From the NCBI GenBank assembly GCA_030146615.1, contig JASLBL010000330.1:1-14756 (forward strand): a stretch of DNA of 14,756 bases, written 5' to 3'. The notes below the pieces were generated by a model that was not told where the DNA came from, did no database searches, and worked only from the letters and a program-made list of their open reading frames with translations. Below are positions 7,407-13,946 of this stretch, piece by piece (the stretch's first letter is position 1; each line of letters begins with the position of its first letter). The position numbers and the translations under genes are program-made. The DNA comes from Actinomycetes bacterium (GTDB lineage: Bacteria; Actinomycetota; CALGFH01).

Positions 7407-8363
7407 ATGCTGCACGGGCTGCTGATCACCTACCGCCGGCCGGCGGAGCTCGCCCAGACGCTGGCCCGGCTGGCCGAGCAGTCGCGCCGCCTCGACCGGC
7501 TGGTGGTGGTGGACAACCACCCGACCACCGAGAACCGCGAGCTGGTCCGGGAAGCAGTGCCCGCCGGGCTGCCGGTGGACTACATCGGGGCGCCCGAGAA
7601 CCTCGGCCCGGCGGGCGGCATCGCCCTCGGCGTGCGCGCCATCGACCGGTTCGCGGCCGACCAGGACTGGGTCGTGCTGCTCGACGACGACAACCCACCG
7701 GCGACGAGCTCGCTGCTGGAGGACCTGGAGGCCTTCGCCGAGCGGATGCGGCGCCATGACCCCTCGACCGGCGCCGTCGGGCTGGTCGGAGCCCGGTTCG
7801 ACCCGAGCGCCGGCCGGCTCCGTCGCGTGCCCGACGCCCAGCTGGTGGACGGGGTGGCGGTGGACTATGTCGGCGGCGGCCAGTTCCCCTTCTACCGGGT
7901 CGAGGCCGTCCGTGCCGTCGGCAACTTCCGGGAGGACCTGTTCTTCGGCTTCGACGACCTGGAGTACGGGCTGCGGCTGCGGGCGGCCGGCTACGCGGTC
8001 TACGCCCACGGGGCTCTGTGGCGGGAGGAGCGCCGACGTCAGGGCCGGCTCGGGCTGACCGTCCGGCCGGCGGCCAGCGTCTCGGAGCCGTCGTGGCGCC
8101 GCTACTACAGCCTCCGCAACCTGATCGCGGTCCTTCGCTCGTCCGGCCACACCAGGGCGGCGCTGCGGGTCACCCTGGTGACCGGGCTGGCCGTGCCGGC
8201 GCTGAACATGGCCCGCCGTCCCCGGCTGGCGGCCAGGAACCTCGCCCTCAACGCCAGCGCCTGCCGGGACGCCTGGACCGGCCGCATGGGTCGGACGGTC
8301 GAGCCGGCCCAGCCTCATGCCGCCCCGGCCCTCGCCCGCGAGACCAGGACCCGCCCCGCGTGA
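7407..8363 (+). CDS. GT2 glycosyltransferase (rhamnosyl/galactofuranosyl-transferase-like)
   Basis: A 318-residue inverting GT-A glycosyltransferase. It opens with the nucleotide-binding strand LITYRRP (6-12), continues with VVVDNHPT (33-40) and the signature ENLGPAGGI (64-72), which is typical of rhamnosyl- and galactofuranosyltransferases. It has the metal-binding LLDDDNPP (91-98), then VGGGQFPFYR (155-164) and FFGFDDLEYGLRLRAAG (179-195), the acceptor/catalytic-base region. The C-terminal part (about 228-300) is basic with hydrophobic helices and could lie on the membrane. It probably adds one sugar to the lipid-linked repeat unit on the cytoplasmic face. The ATG at 7407 has a GAGGGGGG tract upstream and the protein start matches the family. 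It is a single plus-strand gene, divergent from the G8-protein gene, and its 3' end overlaps the opposite-strand GT2 by 49 bp. The donor and acceptor cannot be read from the sequence. Confidence 0.88.
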   Translation: MLHGLLITYRRPAELAQTLARLAEQSRRLDRLVVVDNHPTTENRELVREAVPAGLPVDYIGAPENLGPAGGIALGVRAIDRFAADQDWVVLLDDDNPPATSSLLEDLEAFAERMRRHDPSTGAVGLVGARFDPSAGRLRRVPDAQLVDGVAVDYVGGGQFPFYRVEAVRAVGNFREDLFFGFDDLEYGLRLRAAGYAVYAHGALWREERRRQGRLGLTVRPAASVSEPSWRRYYSLRNLIAVLRSSGHTRAALRVTLVTGLAVPALNMARRPRLAARNLALNASACRDAWTGRMGRTVEPAQPHAAPALARETRTRPA

Positions 8364-9259
8364 TAGACCTCCGCGGCCATCCGCCGGGAGTCGCGGCCGC
8401 CGAAGCGGGCCAGCACGTCGGCCGCCAGCCACGGCTTGTGCCAGGGCGCCACCGGGGCCTGGGCGACCACGCCGAGGTGCTCGTAGCAGAGCCGCCAGGT
8501 GCGGAACCGTAGCCGGCCCCGGTTGGCCGGGTTGAGGATCACCGAGACCTGGACGCCGGTGGTCTCGGGCGGAGGCGGCGCCTTGAGCATCCTCGGCTGC
8601 CGGTAGTGGTGCAGGATCTCGGGCAGCTGCAGGAACGGGCCCATCAGGACCAGCTGGGCCAGCAGCACCCGGTCCGTGCCGACGTAGTTCCGGATGAGCG
8701 AGGTCCGCCGCAGGGCGTCGGTCCGCATCACCGCGAACAGCGGGTGGGTCTCCCCCATCGACCAGATCAGCCGGTGGAAGCGGATGGGCGCCGCCGGCGA
8801 GGCCAGGTCTACCGACGGGTGCCACTCGTCGAACACCTGCCCGTCCTCGTCCATGATCGCGACCGCCGACCCGCACAGGACAGCCGTCGGCTCCCGCTCC
8901 AGCGCCTCGGTGCAGAGGCGGAGTGTCTGCGGGGGGTGCCAGTCGTCGTGGGCGGCCCACTTGAAGTACTTGCCGCGGGACAGCTCGACCAGCCGGTTGA
9001 AGTTGCCGGCCAGGCCCAGGTTCCGCTGGTTGCGGTGGTACCGGACGCGGGCGTCCCGCTCGGCGTAGGCGGTGGCGATGGCGGCCGTCGCGTCCTCCGA
9101 GGCGTTGTCGGAGATGAGCAGCTCGAAGTTGTCGACGTCCTGTGCCAGGAGCGCCTCGATGGCGCCCTCCAGGTACCGTTCCCCGTTGTAGACGGGCAGG
9201 CCAACGCTGATCAGAGGAGTCACCGGACCGATGGTCACGGCCGTCGGGACCTGGGTCAA
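8315..9259 (-). CDS. GT2 glycosyltransferase
   Basis: A GT-A fold family 2 glycosyltransferase of about 300-314 residues. Motifs, numbered from the outermost start: LISVGLPVYNGERYL (16-30), LLISDNASEDAT (47-58) with the uridine-binding Asp, NLGLAGNFNRL (80-90), and KWAAHDDWHPP (100-110) with the metal-binding acidic pair. The C-terminal half has IRNYVGTDRVLLAQL-like helices and RMLKAPPPP, with no obvious membrane helix. It resembles the sugar-adding enzymes of capsule clusters; the substrate is unknown. The start is uncertain. The outermost is a TTG at 9259, with no ribosome-binding site. GTG codons at 9238 and 9223 are alternatives, and the one at 9223 puts the protein start nearest the family's usual N-terminus and may be leaderless. 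The gene lies alone on the minus strand between plus-strand genes and overlaps the end of the other GT2 tail-to-tail. Confidence 0.87.
   Translation of the reverse strand: MTQVPTAVTIGPVTPLISVGLPVYNGERYLEGAIEALLAQDVDNFELLISDNASEDATAAIATAYAERDARVRYHRNQRNLGLAGNFNRLVELSRGKYFKWAAHDDWHPPQTLRLCTEALEREPTAVLCGSAVAIMDEDGQVFDEWHPSVDLASPAAPIRFHRLIWSMGETHPLFAVMRTDALRRTSLIRNYVGTDRVLLAQLVLMGPFLQLPEILHHYRQPRMLKAPPPPETTGVQVSVILNPANRGRLRFRTWRLCYEHLGVVAQAPVAPWHKPWLAADVLARFGGRDSRRMAAEVYHAGRVLVSRARAGAA
9221..9259 (-). promoter_or_regulatory. Possible promoter and leaderless start for the minus-strand GT2
   Basis: Read on the minus strand, TTGACC (9259-9254) is followed after exactly 17 bases by GACCAT (9236-9231), which shares the A2, A5 and T6 of a -10 box, and seven bases later by a GTG (9223-9221). 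This layout would put transcription start on the first base of that GTG. The -10 match is only partial, so this is a weak suggestion. It would also explain why no ribosome-binding site is visible before any candidate start. Confidence 0.25.
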
Positions 9260-9336
9260 TACGTCGAATGCGGGAGCCCCCTACGGACCCGATGGGGCAG
9301 CATGGCCCTGACAGCCTTGTTGTGGGGGGAGAGCCG
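9260..9336. other. Divergent intergenic region between the minus-strand GT2 and the tandem-domain protein
   Basis: This 77-bp gap separates divergent genes. It carries a plausible ribosome-binding tract GGGGGGAGAG (9324-9333) for the plus-strand gene that starts at 9337. An in-frame ATG at 9268 would lengthen that protein by 23 poorly conserved-looking residues and lacks a ribosome-binding site. No clear plus-strand -35/-10 pair was found. Confidence 0.3.
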
Positions 9337-10380
9337 ATGACCGTCGAGACGTCCGCCGCGCGCATGGAGCCTGTGCGTGCCGACCAGCTGCGCGTCGGGG
9401 ACCGTGTCCGGGTCAAGCCCCCGGCGGAGATCCTGGCCACCCTTGACGACCGCGCCCGGGTGGACGGGCTGCCGTTCATGCCGGAGATGCTGGCCTTCGC
9501 CGGGCGGACCCTGACGGTGGACGCGGTGACGCACCGGACCTGCGACACCGTGAAGACGTCCGGGACGAGCGGGACCACCCGGCGGATGGAGCGGGCCGTG
9601 CACCTGCGCGGCGTCCGCTGCGACGGCTCCGCGCACGGCGGCTGCCAGGCGCGATGCCTGCTCTACTGGAAGGAGGACTGGCTGGAGGCGGCGCTGGCCG
9701 GCGAGCCGGCACAGGACGGGGCCGAGGTCCCCGCCACCGCCGGCGAGGTCCCCCCGTCGCTGGCCGCGGCCACCCACGGCGACGGGCACACCGAGCGCGA
9801 GCCCGTTTACGCCTGCCAGGCCACCGAGCTCCTCAAGGCGACCTCCTTCGTGTCGCCGCGCCGCCCCGAGCTCTGGGTCAAGGACGTGCGCTCGGGCAAC
9901 GCCTCGGTGGGCACGGCCCTGGCCAGCGCCGCGGTGCTGGCCTTCAACAAGTGGCAGAGCTTCAGCGGCCGGCTGCCGAGGGCGCTGCGGATCCGCGGTG
10001 GCCGGGGATGGCCGTCGTATGTCCCCACCGGTGAGAAGCGCCGTCACGAGCCGCTCCAGCTCGAGCCGGGCGAGCTGGTCGAGGTCAAGTCCCAGGCCGA
10101 GATCGAGGCCACCCTCGACGAGCGCGGCGCCTTGCGGGGCCTGCGCTTCGGGGCCGAGATGCTGCCCTACTGCGGCCGGCGGGCCAGGGTCCTGGCCCGG
10201 GTCGAGCGGATCATCGACGAGAAGACCGGCCGGATGCTGAAGCTGCGCGACTGCATCATCCTCGAGGACGCGTGGTGCCAGGGGACCTTCCGGGCCCTCT
10301 GCCGCCGCAAGATCTACACCTACTGGCGGGAGGCATGGCTGCGCCGCGTCGAGCCGGTGCGGGACACGACGATGCCGTGA
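9337..10380 (+). CDS. Protein of unknown function with two copies of a Cys-bearing YW-x-E-x-W-L domain
   Basis: A 347-residue soluble protein that I do not assign to a named family. It contains two clearly related domains, residues about 19-118 and 244-338. Shared positions include G-[DE]-x-V-x-V-K (G21/G245), EI-x-ATLD (31-37 and 255-261), GL-x-F (44-47 and 268-271), EML (50-52 and 274-276), GR (56-57 and 280-281), and a C-terminal block in which C95/C314 and C103/C322 precede YW[KR]E-x-WL (110-116 and 329-335). Copy 1 also has C69, H100 and C107, giving CDGSAHGGCQARC (95-107), which could bind a metal or form disulfides. The middle part (about 155-220) has YACQATELLKAT (158-169) and a KDVRSGN motif (182-188). 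There is no signal peptide or membrane helix. The ATG at 9337 follows GGGGGGAGAG. Its stop overlaps the flippase GTG, so the two products are probably made together and act in the same export or assembly step. Confidence 0.82.
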   Translation: MTVETSAARMEPVRADQLRVGDRVRVKPPAEILATLDDRARVDGLPFMPEMLAFAGRTLTVDAVTHRTCDTVKTSGTSGTTRRMERAVHLRGVRCDGSAHGGCQARCLLYWKEDWLEAALAGEPAQDGAEVPATAGEVPPSLAAATHGDGHTEREPVYACQATELLKATSFVSPRRPELWVKDVRSGNASVGTALASAAVLAFNKWQSFSGRLPRALRIRGGRGWPSYVPTGEKRRHEPLQLEPGELVEVKSQAEIEATLDERGALRGLRFGAEMLPYCGRRARVLARVERIIDEKTGRMLKLRDCIILEDAWCQGTFRALCRRKIYTYWREAWLRRVEPVRDTTMP

Positions 10381-11888
10381 CCGGCCGGCCGGGCGAGCAG
10401 GCCGCCGAGGGCGCGGCCGACAGCACCGAGGTCGGCCGCCTGGCCCGGCGGGGAGCGCTCTGGGGGGTCATCGCTCAGGCGACCCAGCAGCTGCTGAGCG
10501 TCGTCGCCACCATGGTCCTGGCCCGGCTCCTCACCCCGGCCGACTTCGGGCTGGTCACGGCCTCGGTGACGGTGCTCCAGTTCGTCCAGCTGGCCCTCGC
10601 TCTCGGCTGGCAGGCGGCGATCGTCCGCCGCAAACACGCCGACGACCAGTACCTGTCCTCGGTGTTCTGGCTGGTCAGCGGCATGGGCATCGCCATCGCG
10701 GCAATCGTCGCGGCGGCCGCGCCGTTCCTGGCCGGCCTGGTCGGGGTGCCGGACGCCGCCAGCTACCTGATGGTCCTCGGGCTCAGCTGCATCCCCGGCG
10801 CGGCCCTGGTGGTGCCCCAGGGGATCCTCCAGCGGCGGCTCCAGCTCCAGCGCATGCACCTCGCCTACATCCGCAGCTTCGTCGTCTACGTCGTCGTCCA
10901 GGTGGCCCTCGCCCTGGCCGGGGCCGGTGCCTGGGCGGTCGTGATCGGGATGGTGGCCCAGGCGACGGCCCAGCTCGTCGGGCTGTGCCTGGCCGCGCGC
11001 TGGCGGCCCCGGCTCGTCTTCCGGCGCCGGCTCGTCGGTGAGGACCTGCGCTTCGCCGGCGGGCTGCTGGTCAACAACGGCCTCACCTACGGCGTCCGTA
11101 ACGCCGACTACGTGGTCGTCGGCAACCTGCTGGGGGCGGCCACCCTCGGCGCCTACTACGTCGCCTATGTCCTGCCGCAGATCCTGCGGCTGCGTGTCAC
11201 CTGGGTCGCCGGAGCGGTGATGTACCCGGTGCTGGCCCGCTCCCAGGACGACCGGCAGCGGACCCAGGAGGTGTACGACCACACCCATCTCCTGCTGGCC
11301 TGGGTCGGCTTCCCGGCCATGGTCGGGCTGGCCGTGCTCGCCGAGCCGGTCGTGCAGGTGTTCTTCGGCTCGCAGTGGGGTGGCGCGGTGGCGCCGCTAC
11401 GCTGGCTGGCCTTCGTGGCGCTGCTGGAGTTCGTCACCTTCGGCCCCCCCATGGTCGCGATGGCCCACGGGCGGGTCCGGCCGCTGCTGGTCACCAACGT
11501 CGTCCGCCTGATCCTGCTGCTGGCCGCCGTGGTGGTCGCCGGCGTCACATTTCGCACCGTGGCGGCGGTCGCGGGCGGGGTCTTCCTCGCCACCCTCCTG
11601 TGGGCGGTGCACCAGCAGCTCACGCTCGCCCGGCCGCTCGGACTGGCCTTCGCGCCCCTTCTCAAGGGCCTGGCCGTGTTCGCCGGGCTCAGCGCCGTCA
11701 TGGGCGCCGTCGTGCTTCTGCTGCTCGGGCGACTCGACCAGCAGCATGCCATCGTCCAGCTGGCCGTCTGCACGGTGGCCGGGGCCGCCGTCTACCTTGG
11801 GCTCGGCCGACTGCTCTTCCCAGGGACCACCGGCCCGCTCGTCCGGTCGGTGCTGCTGATCGTGCGAAGCGGCGGCCGGACGGCCTGA
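10377..11888 (+). CDS. Wzx-like oligosaccharide flippase (MOP superfamily, polysaccharide biosynthesis protein)
   Basis: A 503-residue polytopic membrane protein of the MOP/Wzx group, which moves lipid-linked repeat units from the inner to the outer face of the cytoplasmic membrane. The N-terminus is typical of WzxC/TuaB-type members: an Arg-rich cytoplasmic start (RLARRGALWGV, 21-31), then a helix leading to VLARLLTPADFGLVT (about 46-60), followed by many hydrophobic helices. YLSSVFWLVSG and VPQGILQRRLQLQRM near 93-160, and LTYGVRNADYVVVGNLLGA near 233-251, match the family's loop-and-helix pattern. The C-terminal part ends in long hydrophobic helices. I chose the GTG at 10377 because it forms a GTGA overlap with the stop of the tandem-domain gene; longer upstream frames give no flippase-like sequence. 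No strong ribosome-binding site precedes it, so coupling is likely. The 63-bp gap after its stop holds a small hairpin and the AsnB start signals. Confidence 0.9.
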   Translation: MTGRPGEQAAEGAADSTEVGRLARRGALWGVIAQATQQLLSVVATMVLARLLTPADFGLVTASVTVLQFVQLALALGWQAAIVRRKHADDQYLSSVFWLVSGMGIAIAAIVAAAAPFLAGLVGVPDAASYLMVLGLSCIPGAALVVPQGILQRRLQLQRMHLAYIRSFVVYVVVQVALALAGAGAWAVVIGMVAQATAQLVGLCLAARWRPRLVFRRRLVGEDLRFAGGLLVNNGLTYGVRNADYVVVGNLLGAATLGAYYVAYVLPQILRLRVTWVAGAVMYPVLARSQDDRQRTQEVYDHTHLLLAWVGFPAMVGLAVLAEPVVQVFFGSQWGGAVAPLRWLAFVALLEFVTFGPPMVAMAHGRVRPLLVTNVVRLILLLAAVVVAGVTFRTVAAVAGGVFLATLLWAVHQQLTLARPLGLAFAPLLKGLAVFAGLSAVMGAVVLLLLGRLDQQHAIVQLAVCTVAGAAVYLGLGRLLFPGTTGPLVRSVLLIVRSGGRTA

Positions 11889-11901
11889 CAGGCGGGAATT
11901 A

Positions 11902-11919
11902 CGGCACTTGCTGGTGCCG
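11902..11919 (+). terminator. Small hairpin downstream of the flippase gene (weak terminator or operator candidate)
   Basis: CGGCAC (11902-11907) and GTGCCG (11914-11919) form a perfect 6-bp stem with the 6-base loop TTGCTG, starting 14 bases after the flippase stop. No T-run follows, so it does not fit a classical intrinsic terminator. It may mark the end of the flippase transcript or be an operator upstream of the AsnB promoter. Confidence 0.25.
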
Positions 11920-11938
11920 GACCGGACGGGCGTCCGTC

Positions 11939-11951
11939 TACGCTATCAACA
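11939..11951 (+). promoter_or_regulatory. Putative -10 box for a leaderless asnB-like transcript
   Basis: TACGCT (11939-11944) matches the TANNNT -10 pattern of actinobacterial housekeeping promoters and ends exactly seven bases before the ATG at 11952, so transcription would start on the A of the start codon. No ribosome-binding site lies in front of the ATG, which fits a leaderless mRNA. No good -35 box is found at the usual distance. Leaderless genes of this layout are common in actinobacteria. Confidence 0.45.
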
Positions 11952-13946
11952 ATGTGCGGCCTGGCGGGTTTCGTCGACTGCGCCCGCGACACGCCGGCGG
12001 AGGGGTTGCGGGCCGTCGCCGACGCCATGGCCGGCACCCTCCGGCACCGGGGGCCGGACTCGGGCGGGTCCTGGGCCGACCCGGCGGCCGGGGTGGCCCT
12101 TGGGTTCCGGCGGCTGGCCATCATCGACCTCACCGAGGACGGCGACCAGCCGATGACCTCGGCCTGCGGGCGGTACGTGACCGTGTTCAACGGCGAGATC
12201 TACAACTTCGGGGAGCTGCGGCGGCGGCTGGAGGGGGCCGGGCACCGGTTCCGGGGCCGCTCCGACACCGAGGTCATGCTGGCCGCGTTCACCGAGTGGG
12301 GGGTCGAGGCGGCCCTGGCCCGGCTCAACGGCATGTTCGCCCTGGCCGTCTGGGACCGGGAGGAGCGGCGGCTGCGGCTGGCCCGCGACCGGGCCGGCGA
12401 GAAGCCGATGTACTACGGCTGGGCGGGGACGGCCTTCGTGTTCGGGTCGGAGCTGAAGGCGCTGCGGGCCCACCCCGGGTTCCGGGCCGGGGTCGACCGC
12501 GACGCCCTGGCCCTGTACCTGCGGCACAAGTACGTGCCCGCCCCCTGGTCGATCTACCAGGGCATCCGCAAGCTGCCCCCGGCCACGGTGCTGACCGTCG
12601 ACGCCGGGCGCCCGGGGGCCACCCCGGCCCCGGTGCCCTACTGGTCGGCCCGGGCGGCCGCCGAGGCCGGGGCCGAGGCCGGGCTGGGGCCGCGGGAGGC
12701 CACCGACCGGCTGGAGGAGCTGCTGGGCGAGGCGGTCGGGATGCGCATGGTGGCCGACGTCCCGCTCGGGGCCTTCCTGTCCGGCGGGGTCGACTCCTCC
12801 ACCGTGGTCGCGCTCATGCAGGCCCGCAGCAGCCGCCCGGTCCGGACCTTCACCGTCGGCTACGACGACCCCGACTTCAACGAGGCCGTCGACGCCAAGG
12901 CGGTGGCCGCCCACCTCGGCACCGACCACACCGAGCTGTACGTCAGCCCCCAGGACTGCCTGGCCGTGATCCCCCGGCTGCCGGCCCTCTACGACGAGCC
13001 GTTCGCCGACTCCTCCCAGATCCCGGTGTACCTGGTCTCGGAGCTGGCCCGCCGCCACGTCACCGTCAGCCTCTCCGGGGACGGGGGCGACGAGCTGTTC
13101 GGCGGCTACAACCGCTACCGCTGGGTGCCGCAGGTCTGGCGGCAGGCCAGCCGGGTCCCCCGGCCGCTGCGGGGGGCGGCCGCCGGGCTGCTGACCTCCC
13201 GCTCCCCCCAGGCCTGGGAGCGGCTACTGGACCGGGCCGGGCCGCTGGCCCCGCGCGGGGCCAGGCAGCGGCTGGCCGGGGACAAGCTGCACAAGCTGGC
13301 CGGGGTGCTCGGCCTCGGCAGCCCGGAGGCGATCTACCTCGACCTGGTGTCGCACTGGAAACGGCCCGGCGAGCTGGTCCTCGGGGCCACCGAGCCGGTG
13401 CCCCCGTCCGCCGACCCGGCCCTCCGGGCCGACGTCGGCGGACTCGTCGAGCAGATGATGTACCTCGACCTGGTCACCTACCTGCCGGACGACATCCTGG
13501 TCAAGCTGGACCGGGCCAGCATGGGGGTGAGCCTGGAGTCGCGGGTGCCGCTGCTCGACCACCGGGTGATCGAGCTCGCCTGGCGGGTGCCCCTCGACCT
13601 CAAGCTCCGCGACGGCCAGAGCAAGTGGCTGCTGCGCCAGGTGCTGTACCGCCACGTGCCCCGGGAGCTGATCGAGCGGCCCAAGATGGGCTTCGGGGTG
13701 CCGATCGGCCGCTGGCTGCGGGGGCCGCTGCGGGACTGGGCGGAGACGCTGCTGGACGCCGGCCGGCTCCGCGCCGACGGCTACCTTGACCCGGGGCCGG
13801 TGCGCGAGCGCTGGGCCGAGCACCTGAGCGGGCGCCGCAACTGGCAGTACCACCTGTGGGACGTGCTGATGTTCCAGGCCTGGCTGGATGAGACCATGGG
13901 CCGCCCGGCCGCCGCCCCGGCCTACCTGACCGCGGACACGGCATGA
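11952..13946 (+). CDS. asnB: Asparagine synthase (glutamine-hydrolysing)-type amidotransferase
   Basis: A 664-residue class II amidotransferase. The Met before Cys2 is removed to expose the Ntn nucleophile (MCGLAGF). The glutaminase half (2 to about 200) shows RHRGPD (31-36), RRLAIIDL (53-60), NGEIYN (80-85) and SDTEVML (104-110). The synthetase half has the pyrophosphate loop SGGVDSS (277-283) and SGDGGDELFGGYNRYR (375-390), with KLDRASM-type residues further on. All catalytic elements seem intact, so it can hydrolyse glutamine and transfer ammonia to an adenylated carboxylate. True asparagine synthesis is possible. However, homologues inside polysaccharide clusters often amidate sugar carboxylates (uronamides), and the location here suggests that, as inference. 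The ATG at 11952 is fixed by the Cys2 requirement. It probably has its own promoter rather than sharing the flippase transcript. Its 3' end overlaps the opposite-strand GT4 by 25 bp. Confidence 0.9.
   Translation: MCGLAGFVDCARDTPAEGLRAVADAMAGTLRHRGPDSGGSWADPAAGVALGFRRLAIIDLTEDGDQPMTSACGRYVTVFNGEIYNFGELRRRLEGAGHRFRGRSDTEVMLAAFTEWGVEAALARLNGMFALAVWDREERRLRLARDRAGEKPMYYGWAGTAFVFGSELKALRAHPGFRAGVDRDALALYLRHKYVPAPWSIYQGIRKLPPATVLTVDAGRPGATPAPVPYWSARAAAEAGAEAGLGPREATDRLEELLGEAVGMRMVADVPLGAFLSGGVDSSTVVALMQARSSRPVRTFTVGYDDPDFNEAVDAKAVAAHLGTDHTELYVSPQDCLAVIPRLPALYDEPFADSSQIPVYLVSELARRHVTVSLSGDGGDELFGGYNRYRWVPQVWRQASRVPRPLRGAAAGLLTSRSPQAWERLLDRAGPLAPRGARQRLAGDKLHKLAGVLGLGSPEAIYLDLVSHWKRPGELVLGATEPVPPSADPALRADVGGLVEQMMYLDLVTYLPDDILVKLDRASMGVSLESRVPLLDHRVIELAWRVPLDLKLRDGQSKWLLRQVLYRHVPRELIERPKMGFGVPIGRWLRGPLRDWAETLLDAGRLRADGYLDPGPVRERWAEHLSGRRNWQYHLWDVLMFQAWLDETMGRPAAAPAYLTADTA

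Noticed and set aside
5794..7425. 543-codon plus-strand frame opposite the G8 gene
   Set aside because: It is Gly/Val/Ala/Asp-rich, antisense to a well-supported secreted protein with a Tat signal and ribosome-binding site.
9268..9336. Upstream ATG extending the tandem-domain protein by 23 residues
   Set aside because: There is no ribosome-binding site before 9268, whereas the ATG at 9337 has a purine-rich tract at the right distance; the extension has no resemblance to the repeated domain.
7341..9578. 745-codon minus-strand frame across both GT2 genes
   Set aside because: It crosses two genes with recognised motifs and the intergenic region, and shows no family resemblance; it is a GC-driven shadow frame.
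11375..13789. 804-codon plus-strand frame overlapping the flippase end and asnB
   Set aside because: It is a frame-shifted reading of asnB with Gly/Arg/Pro-rich content; the AsnB frame has all catalytic motifs.
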